Source: Podocnemis expansa (lineage: Eukaryota > Chordata > Testudines > Podocnemididae). From it: 64,000 nt of DNA. A program made the position numbers and the translations under genes. Below, piece by piece: positions 1-10,534 of this stretch (its first letter is position 1; every line of letters begins with the position of its first letter). The stretch is taken from NCBI GenBank assembly GCA_007922195.1, contig ML681992.1, forward strand, positions 40,323,720 to 40,387,719. Reading direction: 5' to 3'. The notes under the pieces were generated by a model. That model did no database searches, was not told the DNA's origin, and saw only the letters and a list, made by a program, of their open reading frames with translations.

Positions 1-969
1 CATATCATGGATTTATGTAAAGTCTTTATGATATTTTCCATCTTATTATCTATCGTTGTCCTAATGGATCCTGACATCCTGTTAGCTTTTTTTGACTGCC
101 ATCGCACATTGAGCAGATGTTTTCAGAGAACTATACATGGTGACTCCAAGATCTCTTTCTTGAGTGGTAACAGCTAATTTAGACCCCATCATTTTGCATG
201 TATAATTGGGATTATGTTTCCCACCATCTATTATTTTGCATTTATTAACATTGAATTTCATCTCCCATTTTGTTGTCTGATCTCCCCATTTGTAACTCTT
301 CACAGTCTGATTTGGACTTACGTATCTTGAGTAATTTTGTACTATCTGCAAATTTTTCCACTTCACTGTTTATTCCTGTTTCCAGGTCATGAATGAATAT
401 GTTGAACAGTACTGGTCCCAATACAGACCCCTGGGAGGCACCACTATTTGCCTTACTCAACTCTGAAAACCAGCCGTTTATTCCTAACCTTTGCTTCCTA
501 TCTTTTAACCAATTACTGATTGATGAGAGGGCCTTCTTTCTTATCCTATCACTGCTTACTTTGCTTGAGAACCTTTGATGAAGGACTTTGTCAAAGGCTT
601 TCTGAAAATGTAAATATATAATATCCATTGGGTCACCTTTGTCCACATGCCTGCTGACATCCTCAAATAATTTTAGTAGATTGGTGAGACATTATTTTCT
701 TTTACAAAAACCATGTTGATTCTTCCCCCCAGTGAACTGTGTTCATCTGTGTGGTCTGATAATTCTGTTTTTTACTGTAGTTTCAGCCAGTTTGCCTGAT
801 ACAGAAATTAGGTTTACTGGCCTGTAATTGCCAGGATAGCCTCTGGATCCTTTTTTAAAAATATTGGCATCACATTAACTATCCTCCAGTGATCTTGAAC
901 AAAAGTTGCCTGAAATGATAGATGAAACACCATAGAGTGTCACAGTTAGTAGTTCTGTAATTTAATATC
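1..969 (-). mobile_element. CR1-type LINE fragment, reverse transcriptase region
   Basis: Minus-strand translation between about 646 and 82 gives a degraded LINE reverse transcriptase. Recognisable blocks are KAFDKVLHQR, GASQGSVLGPVLFNIF and EVEKFADSTKLL, where the usual catalytic FADD reads FADS. MKFNVNKCKI and TTQERDLGV follow in another frame, so at least one frameshift lies near 250-366. The upstream part of the same element continues rightward to 969, is interrupted by a small inverted-repeat element, and resumes at 1281. It is a dead fragment cut by the window edge. The CR1 assignment rests on protein motifs; a related non-LTR clade is possible. Confidence 0.85.
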
Positions 970-972
970 TAA

Positions 973-1277
973 GGGTGTGTTCACACGGCAGTTGTGGCGT
1001 TGTTTCGAAACAACTTAAACCCCATTTTGTGACGAAACAATGTTGTTTCAAAACTATTGTTTCAAAAGAATCCCATCAGAACATGTTGTTTCGAAACAAC
1101 GGTGACTCATTTTGAAATAACTGTTGTCCGAACGTGCTATTTGGCTTTGAGCTTTTTTCCTTAATTCAAATTATTTTCTTAATTCGAATTAACTTATTTC
1201 GAAATAAGGCGTTATTTTGATACAAGTTGTTTCAAAACAACTTGTATCGAAATAACCCCCTGTGTGTGAACGTAGCC
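973..1277. mobile_element. MITE-like element with TTTCGAAA palindromes
   Basis: Terminal inverted repeats begin GGGTGTGTTCACAC and end GTGTGTGAACGTAGCC. The element is flanked by TAA at 970-972 and 1278-1280 and interrupts the LINE that continues on both sides. The interior has no coding capacity and is packed with short palindromes around TTTCGAAA and TTCGAA. The 3-bp TAA duplication and GG-starting ends suggest a PIF/Harbinger-like non-autonomous element; this is an inference. Confidence 0.65.
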
Positions 1278-1280
1278 TAA

Positions 1281-1480
1281 GTTTCTTCAGAACTCTTGGG
1301 TGAATGCCATACGTTCTGTGTGACTTATGTTCAGTTTATCAGTCTGTTCCAAAATCTCCTCTAATGACACCTCTATCTGGGAAAGTTTGTTACCTAAACA
1401 CTATTTCAAAAAACTCAGATTTGTCACCTAAAACAAAGGCTTGATTATAAGCATCTCCCTCACATCCTCCACAGTAAAGG
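1281..1480 (-). mobile_element. Continuation of the interrupted CR1-type LINE
   Basis: This stretch continues the LINE of 1-969 after the inserted MITE-like element. It reads like the 5' part of a CR1 reverse-transcriptase region on the minus strand, with no intact frame. The exact right end is unclear. Confidence 0.55.
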
Positions 1481-3062
1481 GGAATGCAGGAGTCAGTGGC
1501 ATCATGGAAGAATGTCACAGGGTGGAGGTAAAGAGTCAGCACTTGAAGTGAAGAGAGGGGTAAGAATTAACTCAACTGATTTTAAAAACCCCTTCCCAAT
1601 TAATAAAAGAATTATGGATTGGCAGCAGGGATAATAATGATAAAATAATTTGCCACTGAGGGAAAATAGTTTAGGTGACCAAATAGCATGAAAAAATGTC
1701 AATATAGTACTCCACTGCTAGATTCACTAAGATGACATTTTCACTAGTTTAAATAACATAATTATTTTCTAAAGCCCTGTGATGTGTGTCTGTCCAGCAG
1801 AATGCTGGCAGCTGATATGTATACAGTGATGGACGGTAATAATTATTTTTCAAATCCTTCAAGACCTGGTTTCATGTGAAGTTAAAGTAATCTCTTAAAA
1901 ATTCTTGTTCTGGGAATGTTCTTTCCTAAGTCAGCTGTCAGAAGTTCACCAAAGGCTTCTGTTCAGTAATGATACAGTGAGCAGAACTTGTTAGTTCATA
2001 GAAAAATGTGGTACACCTACTAAAACCTGCACATCTTTTAGACTGTTTTTCTCTGAGCACAGCATATAATATGCTATCTAAATTGAAGTATACAATATAC
2101 TTGTTCTGTGAGTCAGTGAGAATATCATGCTATTCGCTCATGGTACAGTGACTGTCTGATACTGTGAGGCACATCATCCATCCACTGAAATGACTAAATC
2201 TGTATTAGCTGCTGTCCCAGATATTAACAAGCACCCCTTCCTGACCAACTCCTAGGGCTGATGTGGCCTGGAGATGGAGTCCAGCCACTGCTCTGTTCCC
2301 AGGGGCATTAAGCACACTCTCAGGGTGCAGAACTTCTATCTGGCAACCCCCTCTGAGTGTTGGAACCTGCCATCCAGTGGTCTCACCCCTCCAGGTACAG
2401 CACTGACCCTCCAAATCCCCCAGTACTTAAACAAACCTGTCTCCCAAATGCCATCTCAGAGATGTGAAGCTTCTGGCTTACAGTTTAACTCTCAGAAGCA
2501 TACAGTTGTAAATCAATAAATGCATTTCATTCATGCATTTTGCAATACTTCTGTGCTTTTTTCATACTTAAATATATGAAGCATGGAAGAGTACAGATCA
2601 TGCAAAACAGTAAACATTAAATGCATGCCCCTACCTCACTTTTCTCACCACTCCCAAGCATTCTTCAGCCTGGGGTTTGGATCCCTTGGAGTCATCTCAT
2701 GATGGCCAATGCCAGATTCTTCAGAAAGAATGAACAAAACAAGTAATCAACAAGTGATCTATTCATTAAAGAGTTGAGTTCAGGACATCCTCCACAGTTC
2801 CTGTTTGGCCCAACAGAGCCCAAGTTTGATGAGCTTTAGAACATACTACAATACAATTTTTAGAGGAGATCATCTGAGTTGAAAATATTTAATAATTTGT
2901 CTGATGCTTGACTTTGGGAGAGTGTTTTCTTTTTCTTATTTTCTCTAATGAATATGTTTTGAAATCGGTCGCATTATTTTAAATATTTTGTTTTTTTAAG
3001 CCAAGAATTCATATGCTATATAATACAAAAGTTTAGCTCCAAAAAGAAGACAAAATATTAGC
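1481..3062. other. Intergenic stretch, no gene recognised
   Basis: AT-rich sequence without a convincing gene. The part at about 2205-2520 is richer in GC and open in two overlapping frames on opposite strands (69 and 81 codons), but neither resembles a known protein. It may be an unidentified repeat. Confidence 0.4.
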
Positions 3063-3157
3063 ACCTCTGCTTAATATGCAGAAGGGCTTGGGTTCAAGCC
3101 CCAGGGGGTTGGACTTGATGATCTCATGAGGTCCCTTCCAACCCTATGATTTGATTA
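3063..3157 (+). repeat. tRNA-derived SINE, 5'-truncated
   Basis: The same family as the copy at 49881-49998 in the opposite orientation. It retains the anticodon-arm-like segment, a B-box-like GGGTTCAAGCCCC and the 3' body with GGTCCCTTCCAACCC, ending in a GATTTGATT-type tail. The A-box part is missing. Confidence 0.65.
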
Positions 3158-3377
3158 AATGCAAGGCAAGCATATGAATACATTACAATGAAATATCGTG
3201 ACTGCTATTATCCATGCAATCTGTTATTTACTATTATTAATATATTATTTAGAGTAAAAACTTTTTTCTAGTGCTGTAAAAAATATACAGGAAGATACTT
3301 TCTTTTCATTGACTGGTTTATAATCCAGCAGCCAATAAAGAATGGGATGTAACAAAGGCAAGATGACTATAGATTCA

Positions 3378-3442
3378 AGGTGCATGAGGTAATATCTTTA
3401 ATTGGACCAACTTTTATAGGTGAAAGAGACAAAATTTGCACT
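3378..3442 (-). repeat. Penelope-like tail, second family, left arm
   Basis: On the minus strand it reads as the 3' tail family also seen at 3746-3850 and 42722-42840 (TTGGTCCAATTAAAGATATT-type core). With 3746-3850 it forms an inverted pair, now separated by a MITE-like element. Confidence 0.5.
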
Positions 3443-3447
3443 CATGA

Positions 3448-3744
3448 GGCATGTCTACATGGGAGCCTTAGGTCGACTTAACCTTCTTTAAGTCAACCTA
3501 AGGAAAGCCCCCATCCACACTGGGAATTTATACGGCGACATAAGCACTTCCTTAAGTCGACTTAATAGCACCATCTCTTGTGGTGGACTTAAGGCTTAAG
3601 TTGATCTTTTTAAGCCTTAAGTCAACCTAGCAGCTGCCAGTGTGGACACTGAGAGTCTACAGGAGTTTGAAATGTGGATGCTCTAAGTCAACTTAAAGTT
3701 GACCTTGTTAAGTCAGCTTAACAGACCCTCCAGTGTAGATGTAC
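3448..3744. mobile_element. MITE-like element built of TTAAGTCGACTTAA-type palindromes
   Basis: The ends are inverted (GGCATGTCTACAT at the left, AGTGTAGATGTACC at the right). The interior repeats TTAAGTC and GACTTAA in both orientations, forming many possible hairpins. There is no reading frame of note. The terminal motif TCTACA/TGTAGA is shared with the elements near 62488 and 60004. Confidence 0.6.
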
Positions 3745-3745
3745 C

Positions 3746-3850
3746 ACTGAAGAGCTCTGTAAAAACTTGAAAGTTTGTACCTCTCACCAATAGAAGTTAG
3801 TCTGGTAACATACATTATCTCACACACATTATCTCTCTAACATCCTGCAA
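3746..3850 (+). repeat. Penelope-like tail, second family, right arm
   Basis: Begins with a hammerhead-like block (CTGAAGA at 3747-3753 and GAAA at 3769-3772), followed by TCTCACCAATAGAAG and ATTATCTCTCTAACATCCTG. It is the inverted partner of 3378-3442. The hammerhead-like stem is degraded in this copy. Confidence 0.5.
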
Positions 3851-4402
3851 AATCTTATTAGGTTTTATCTAAAGTAGGACTATTTGAGAGTAAAAAGTGG
3901 TCCATTTTTTAATCAAAAATACTTGCAGTTTTAATGAAAACCTTCATTTTCAAACTTGCAGATTTTACAATTCCAACTTTCATTTGATCAAACAGTGATT
4001 TATTTTAAAAGCCTACCGGTATGTTTCTTTGCAAAACTTTTCTTTTGTAATATTTCATTAGAACCAATAACTTCTGGAACATAAATTAACCTAATCTGTG
4101 GTTCCCTACCTCCATTAGGCCAATAGTAGTGAGAAAGCAAGTCACATTGGGAACTGAGGTTCGTAAGGAAGTAGCAGAGAGTCTGGAGTTATTTCAAGGA
4201 GGAGGAGTACTGGCTGCAGCATGGGAAAATAACTTTTTTTCTGGCAGATGATAAAAAGAATTAGGGAAGGCTAAGGAAGTGGAGTCCTCACTTAAGGGGA
4301 AGTGAGAACTCAGAGTGGGAAAGAGCTCCAAATGGATGGGAGGGAGAGATTCTGTCAGCTCCATCATTGCTAATGTTTTCAGTGTTTCTGCAAAACAAGC
4401 AG
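3851..4402. other. Intergenic stretch, nothing recognised
   Basis: AT-rich to mixed sequence with no gene, tRNA or clear repeat end visible. The minus-strand open frame overlapping its right part runs into a Penelope-like tail and is not considered coding. Confidence 0.4.
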
Positions 4403-4672
4403 GGACTTGGGTGGCACTTAAAGGACTAAGAACTTTATTTATTGCATGAGCTTTTGTGGGAGACAAGCCTACTTCATCAGACACTTTGAAGATGGAACTT
4501 ACAGAATGGGAGCAAAATAAATGCAGGGAAGCGTAAGTCATGGGATCAGGTCCGACTGTAACAGCAAATCAAAGCAGTTGTTACATTTCAAAGACTGTGA
4601 AACAGCACATTGAGGAAGGTGAGGTCAAATCACCTGTTATAATGGGAAAAGAATCTATAGTCACGATTTAAT
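4403..4672 (-). mobile_element. Penelope-like element 3' end, left arm of inverted pair
   Basis: On the minus strand this is the terminal segment of the Penelope-like family that carries a GIY-YIG region at 28530-29455: it ends in the stem-loop and a CTTTAAGTGCCAC-type tail. The hammerhead-like core is present but damaged, with GAAA changed to AAAA. It is joined head to head to 4673-4895. Confidence 0.7.
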
Positions 4673-4895
4673 CCTACTGCTTTGAGTTGCTGTTACAGTC
4701 TGACTGGATCCCATGACTTACACTTCCCTGCATTTATTTTCCTCCCATTCTGTAAGCTCCCCCATTTTCAAAGCATCTGACGAAGTGGGATTGTCTCCCA
4801 CGAAAGTTCATGAGATAAATACATGTGTTAGTCTTTAAATGCCACAGGACTCCTTGCTCGTTTGGCAGAACTAGACTAACACAGCTATCCTTTTG
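4673..4895 (+). mobile_element. Penelope-like element 3' end, right arm of inverted pair
   Basis: Plus-strand copy of the same tail. CTGACGA at 4777-4783, a GTGGGA/TCCCAC stem and GAAA at 4802-4805 form a hammerhead-like core. The tail GCCACAGGACTCCTTG follows, then CTAGACTAACACAGCTA. Both arms point their 3' ends outward. Confidence 0.75.
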
Positions 4896-4914
4896 GAATT
4901 CAGTATTTCTTACA

Positions 4915-5245
4915 TGGGCTTCACTGCCACTGTGCCCACATGGCCTGTGCCCTACACTGCCCTGGCCCTGCCCCAGATCCAGCTCTGGCCACCTGCTGCT
5001 GGCCAGCAGCATTAGGAGCCAGATCTGGTCTTGGACCACCTGACGCATCTGGCTGCCAGTGCAGTGGCAGGAGCTGGATCCGGCTTCAGGCCACTTGCCA
5101 CTTGCTGGCAGTGGCAGGAGCCAGAGCTGTAGCCGGAGCTAGGTTGGGGCCGCCTGCCACTTGCCAGCAGCACCTGGGGCCTGATTGGGCCCGGAAGCTG
5201 GATCAGGCCCCCGAGAGTGGATCAGGCGCCAGGATGGGATCTGAC
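4915..5245. repeat. GC-rich imperfect tandem repeat block
   Basis: CTGCCACTTGCCAGCAG-like and GGAGCTGGATC-like words recur in degenerate units. Open frames on both strands result from base composition. It may be the inside of a GC-rich non-autonomous transposon; the ends are not resolved. Confidence 0.5.
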
Positions 5246-5692
5246 CCTTTTCTGGGGGTAGCAATGCTCCTGATTTCTGATCTGGGAAGCACAGGAAACA
5301 AAGTATCCATTGGATAACTCCTCTGAACAGCAACCTCTTTTGACTGGTGTACAGTTCTCAGCAGTCTTACTACATGTTTTGCATATAATAAAAAGGGCCA
5401 AATAAAGGCAACGAGAAAGGGAATGAATAGCAATTGTAGGAGATCCATTCTTATACCAGCAATGGAAAGAATTGGAGGGAGAAAGAAATCTGGAACGAAG
5501 GACACAGGATTGAAGGAAACTGAGTGGGAAAGAAATGACAGAACATATGTAAGTTGATCTCCCATATCCACTTCCATGGCCATCATGCTAAATTGTCATT
5601 TTTGTTGGATTTTTTTTTAATCCTCTAATTTAGATTGTAAGCACCTGAGGCATGAGCTCCTAAGGGAAGGTTAAGCATCATGATCACCTAAG
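5246..5692. other. Intergenic stretch, nothing recognised
   Basis: No gene or repeat end is recognised. A 127-codon minus-strand frame crosses into the tandem block and shows no family motif. Confidence 0.35.
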
Positions 5693-6069
5693 CAGGGCTA
5701 GATTAAGGGCCTCAGGGGATGGCTCTGGGTTGCCCACTTTCATGGGCCCTCCCTCACAAGCCTGGATCCCCACCTCACCCACTGTGGTGCCCAGCCTGGG
5801 GACAGGGTCCAGTGGTGCTGCCAGGGGGCTGGGGGGGGGGGCAGGATTCCCGGGCCCATGGTCCAATGATGCTGTGGGAGGGCAGGTCTGGGGCCTAGTC
5901 AGCTGCTGGGGGGTGACTCTTTGGGCCAGAGGCTGCAGCACTCCTGCCCCACTCTTGAGCGGGGAGCAGTCTGGGCAAACCTATGGTGTCTCAGCTGGGG
6001 TTGGATTGTGGTTTGGGCTATGGGGCCTCCTTTCTGCTTGGACCTGGGGCTGCAGCCCCTAAAGCTCTG
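5693..6069. mobile_element. GC-rich hAT-like non-autonomous element
   Basis: The left end CAGGGCTAGATT and right end CCTAAAGCTCTG are weakly inverted. The flanks CACCTAAG (5685-5692) and CATCTAAG (6070-6077) match at 7 of 8 positions, fitting the 8-bp target duplication of hAT elements. There is no transposase; the open frames reflect GC content. Confidence 0.6.
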
Positions 6070-7099
6070 CATCTAAGGTGCTATATGTATCAGTGATATT
6101 AGAGTGTATGTAGGCAGACACTGAAGGGTTGTAGAAAGATACAGCATTTGGAGGAGAGAGAAAAATGTGGCAACAAGTTGTCACTGAAAGAAGTCTCCTA
6201 TTCAGGGGATATTCATTTGGAAGTCAACCTGATTAATGACCACCAGGTCCTGATGGGTGTGCAAGTGGCTTGAGAGGAAGGGCAAATGTGAAGTATGATT
6301 TAGTTTTAGCTCAGGAGGAAAGTGGAATGATTCAGTTTTAGCCCAAGAGGAAAATCAAACATATAATCAGTGAGCCACGTCATATAGCATGTTTCAATGA
6401 TTTGGCACTAAAAGTTAACATTTCATGATTTTTGAGGATTTATAGACTACCATCCTAATGTTTTAACAGGCATACACACCATGCTTGATTATGCTCATGT
6501 TAGTTCTCATAAAGCAGGTAGATTTAGGCTGGGCTAGTGCTATGGCAAGAGACCCCAGCTGTTACAGAAAACAGCACTGTTTAATCAGTTATCTGGCAAT
6601 CTTCTGTTCGTGACAGTTCCCAAACGCAGTCATGGACATCAGTGTGGTGTGATTAAGATGCTGTGTGTTGGACAAAATGTAAAAATGAAGTTCTGATCAC
6701 TTTAAATTTGTCGTTTTTAAATATCTCACAACATTTTCACTAGGAAAAGGGTGTTAACCTTTGTGCAATGGACCACTTCCTGTTTGGGGGTTATAATCTC
6801 ATGATCTAAACTTCACTCTGCAGTTTCAATTGCACCAGGCATTCTTCATCTTCTGGTGAAGGAATAAAATTCACATAAACACACAGGCTTTGACCTGCAT
6901 AGTGCTGAGACTCAACTGAGTACTTACCACACTCAGTTGTTCAGCCTCAAAGCACCTCAATATCATGTCCACAGGGCCTGTCCCTGCTCTCACTGAAAGA
7001 AATGGGGGTTGTGCTATTGTCTTCCTTATTAGAATCTGAATTCAGTCCATTATGTAAATACACTTGTGTAAATTGGCAACATGTTTAGGCATCCTTACG
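6070..7099. other. Intergenic stretch, nothing recognised
   Basis: AT-rich DNA without a convincing gene or intact repeat. No long open frame is present. Confidence 0.4.
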
Positions 7100-7390
7100 C
7101 AGGAGCATCACTGCCCCTGGGAAAGACATGGGGCATGGGCCCAGGCCCCAACCTCTGCAGCCCTGATTATCCACCAAGGCCCAATCTGGCCTCTGGCTCC
7201 TGCTGCTGCCAGCCTAGACCTGGATTCCCGGCCTGCGCCGGGAGAGGCAGGGGCTGCCAGCGGCAGCCGGGCCCCCAATCTCCAGCCGGGGATGGGGACG
7301 GGAGAGGGAGGGGCTGCCCTGGACATTCAGGGCACTGGCACTGGGACACAGGGCATGTGCCCTGAGTGCCAGGCACCAGCGACACCCCTG
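7100..7390. mobile_element. GC-rich hAT-like non-autonomous element
   Basis: The left end CAGGAGCATCACTGC and right end CCAGCGACACCCCTG are inverted repeats. The flanks TCCTTACG (7092-7099) and TCCTTAAG (7391-7398) match at 7 of 8, an 8-bp duplication typical of hAT elements. The inner GGCACTGGCACTGGGA and GGGCATGTGCCC motifs recur, in opposite orientation, at 33027-33390. Several overlapping open frames are compositional. Confidence 0.75.
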
Positions 7391-7456
7391 TCCTTAAGAA
7401 GAAGAGGTTTTATATACATGTAAAATCAATGGCTGAAATTTGGAGACTTGGATATT

Positions 7457-7570
7457 GATCCTGCAAATACTTTGCATATATCTAACTTTACTACTTTGAC
7501 TGTACACACTAGATTCAAAGGGACTACTATTAGTAGTAAATTAAAGCATGCACAAAGTGTTTGCAGGATC
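7457..7570. repeat. Small inverted-repeat element
   Basis: Starts GATCCTGCAAATACTTTGC and ends AAAGTGTTTGCAGGATC, giving inverted ends around an AT-rich centre. It resembles old non-autonomous DNA elements common in amniotes; that is an inference from memory of the motif. Confidence 0.5.
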
Positions 7571-9216
7571 AAGACCCTGGATATAAAACATTAAGGGTGA
7601 AATCCTGACACCCTCCCTCCCCCTTGACTCAATGGTAGTTTTGAAATAGACTTTCACAGGCCCAGGATTTCACCAGCGTACCTAAGGCTGAATTTAGGAG
7701 CCTAAATATAATTGACTTGAGTTTCTGAAGAGCTGAATACCCATCAAAAAACAAAAAACATACAAAACACTGCCTCCCATCAATGAAATGGAATACTGCA
7801 AATATTTAGAACCTCTAGAAGTCAAGCTACTTTTCTACATGTACCTATATAGCATGCAAGCTTGAAATTATTGACTATTGTCATTATCACATAGTATAGT
7901 ACTTTTTATGAATTGAAAAAAAGGTAAATAAAAGATTTCCCCTTATGTTGGGAAGGGGAAAACAGAGACAGCTCAGCTGCTGCCAGTAAAATGGACACAT
8001 AACATTGCATAAAGCCTGTCTTACTGCATTGCTTTTAGAAACTTGTCTTGTGTACAGTCTGGTATGTTAACTATGAAAATATTTGTATGCTCTGTCATGC
8101 CAAAAAATTTAATAGAACATGTCTCTTTCTCATAAGAGGCTGTTCTTCCCAGTTAGAAGGCTCTTGAAAAAATAAGAAATAAGGAAATATTTTATAGTGA
8201 GTGTAGTATTCCTGATATATGGTCGGTTTTTTGTCCTTGAGGTTATCCCTCATTTAGTTACAGGATGGAAACAGCATAGACAATAGGAGTGCGAGTTTCT
8301 CTCTGAGTCATGGCATTGTGACTCTACACAGACCAAGAACCACTTCTAGAAGTAAGAAAGTAGATTACTCCCAGTATCTTTTCAATGCTTAGTTTCTCTG
8401 CTGAGACTGCCATGAAGAATATCAGTTAGTGCAATTCATGGTAATGATGAGGGGGTTTTTTGCTATGATTTTTTGTCATATTGGACCTGCATGTATATTG
8501 CTGAGTTAATGTTGTACATACAACATCCAACAATCAGTGGCTGGTAACAATGCTTGGTCAGTATCAACAAAGGATGTATTTGAACCTGCAATCTGAAGGT
8601 GAGCCATCCAAGTCCCAAATATTTGTGCTTGCCTCCCCATCCTTATTTGCTCAGATAAAAGTTGGACAAAGCTATCAGAGATAAAGAAGGACCCTCATTC
8701 AAATGTTTATTCCTTCAGCGAGGGCCTGCATCCTCTGTGACTGCGAGATGAATGAAAGATATTCAGGGGATCATGAATAAGAGCAGAGTTTAAAAGGTTT
8801 TAGTTTTTACCATTTTGTGGAAACATGCAAGAACAACTTCATAAATATTTATAGGGGGCTCTGTGTGATCTTGGGCCAGGACTTAAACTTTAAAATGACA
8901 ATGTGAGTGTCAAGGGGTGTGAGAAATAGAGGGAGTGAGGACCAGTCACTGCAAGTAATTTAAGCTTTTGTTGCTCACTCTCCTCCAAGACCTCAGCCTG
9001 TCCACCCTGCTTTCCAGTCGCTACTTAGGGCGGAGCAACTTGCCGTTTAAATCCAGCCCACCGTGAAGTGTCATCACTGAGCACCCACATAACAGAACAG
9101 CAGGGGAAGGAAGGGTTACAGCCCAGAGGAGGAGGAACTATAAAAAGTGTGTGTGGGGGGGGTGGAGTGACAGGTCCCAAAGAGGCAGGCATCAAGGGGT
9201 AAAGAGGTCAGATAGG
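7571..9216. other. Intergenic stretch, nothing recognised
   Basis: Mostly AT-rich unique-looking sequence with no open frame of interest. No RNA gene or repeat family was identified. Confidence 0.4.
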
Positions 9217-9666
9217 CAGAGGTGGCTTTTGGGGTAGGCGAAGCAGGTGCATGCCTAGAGCCCCAAGCAGAAAGGGGCCTCGTCACCTGCTTCGCCTGTC
9301 CCAAAACCTGTGTCTGTCTCAGTTGGTGGCAGGAGCTGGCCCCTGGGGCTGGCAGCAGGGAGTTGGGGCCAGAGCTGGTGGTGGAGGAGCTGGAGACGTG
9401 ATTGGGGAGCCAGGACCATGGGAGGTGTGCCCATGGGTCTATAATGGGGCCCACAATGGCTTTTCACCTAGGGCAGGGATCTCAAACGCAAATGATTACG
9501 AGGACTCGTACGTTAGCCCACCGGCCGCACCACTGAAACCTTTTCATACAACGCTATTGCAAACATGGCTAACAACAGTGTCATTGTGGCTTGCAGGAAA
9601 TAGCTTTAGGGGCCGCATGTTTGAGACCCCTGGCCTAGGGCCCACAATAACCAATGGCTGCCTCTG
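9217..9666. mobile_element. GC-rich hAT-like element, interrupted by another hAT-like element
   Basis: The left end CAGAGGTGGCT and right end GGCTGCCTCTG are inverted. The flanks CAGATAGG at 9209-9216 and 9667-9674 are identical 8-bp duplications. A GAAGCAGGTG/CACCTGCTTC inverted pair lies near 9240-9293. A second element sits inside at 9474-9632. Confidence 0.75.
9474..9632. mobile_element. hAT-like MITE nested in the preceding element
   Basis: Ends are CAGGGATCTCAAAC and GTTTGAGACCCCTG, a near-perfect inverted pair. The flanks ACCTAGGG (9466-9473) and GCCTAGGG (9633-9640) match at 7 of 8. A related copy lies at 16386-16541, in PGR intron 1. Confidence 0.8.
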
Positions 9667-9674
9667 CAGATAGG

Positions 9675-10159
9675 AGGTCACCAACTTGATCCTGGAGCAG
9701 GGATCTCAACAGACTCCGATGTATTTTCCCCTCCCAGCGCTACAGCCGAAGACCTGCAGCTTCTGCAGCCAGCCCAGAGCCTGGAAAGATAGAGACAGCG
9801 CCCAGGAAGGCTGGGGGAAGGTGCAGGCTGGCAAGTGAAAGGCAGGCACCTCTCATTTTTCATAGGCTGTGTGCGCCAAAGATTTCTTACGTGCAAACTT
9901 TTAGAACCAGTGTCCAAACTAGTGCGCACTCCAGTGAGTGTAGTCAAACTTGTGAGTGCAATGCAGTTAAGCCTGTATGATGCAACTAATGTCTAAATTT
10001 TATTTTGCTATGATGATGGAAATGATTTTCTAAATTACAAAACCTTATTTGAAGCAGGCTACTTGAAATCGCCTTCTTAAAGCAGCATCAAAATATTAGC
10101 CCTGTTGAACTTTTTTGTCAATTTCCAACAGGATACTTGTGTTATAGTCGGGCAAAAAA
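9675..10159. other. Intergenic stretch, nothing recognised
   Basis: No gene or repeat end is recognised between the hAT-like element and the Penelope-like tail. Confidence 0.35.
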
Positions 10160-10192
10160 ACCAAGGAGTGGTGCGGCACTTTAAGACTAACC
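10160..10192 (-). mobile_element. Penelope-like tail, left piece, split by the Gypsy element
   Basis: Reads as a minus-strand Penelope-like tail (AAGGAGTGGTGCGGCACTT) that stops at the Gypsy 5' LTR and resumes at 15029. The final five bases, TAACC, are the target duplication of the Gypsy insertion. Confidence 0.7.
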
Positions 10193-10377
10193 TGTGGTGT
10201 TTTGGACTATCTAGGATCATTGGGGTTGTCATAGTGATAAATGGGAGAGTCGTTTAGGTGCTAGGAAAACCTGTCTGTCTTCTCCTTCTCTCTCAGTTCT
10301 CTTCTATAAAGACTTCTGATACAGCTGTGAATATGTTGTCCTCCTTATTGGATTATAATTCCCCTTAAAACTCTACA
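10193..10377 (+). repeat. 5' LTR of the Gypsy element
   Basis: 185 bp, starting TGTGGTGTTTTGG and ending AACTCTACA. A TATAAA box lies at 10305-10310. Base-by-base reading shows no difference from the 3' LTR. Confidence 0.95.
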
Positions 10378-10379
10378 TC

Positions 10380-10397
10380 TGGCGACAGAGGATGGGA
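10380..10397 (+). other. Primer-binding site of the Gypsy element
   Basis: TGGCGACAGAGGATGGGA begins two bases after the LTR. The leading TGG is complementary to the CCA end of a tRNA. I cannot name the tRNA from sequence alone. Confidence 0.75.
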
Positions 10398-10534
10398 TAT
10401 GTGATGGAGTAGCTATCCTTAACAATCCTGGCAACTTTGGAAAACCAGAATACAATGTAAGAAGCAAAACTTTATTTTACTGCTTGCATGGGGGTTGGGT
10501 TGTAGTTGTGAAAGCTGATTTGTTTGCCTAAGGG

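Noticed and set aside
4437..4481. Minus-strand hammerhead-like core in the left Penelope-like arm
   Set aside because: GAAA is changed to AAAA and stem II is disrupted, so it is kept only as a decayed copy and not listed as a ribozyme.
4940..5586. 125- and 127-codon open frames
   Set aside because: They run through a GC-rich degenerate tandem repeat and have no recognisable family signature.
7064..7423. Overlapping open frames on both strands that look like small genes
   Set aside because: They lie within a GC-rich hAT-like element with clear ends and flanking duplications.
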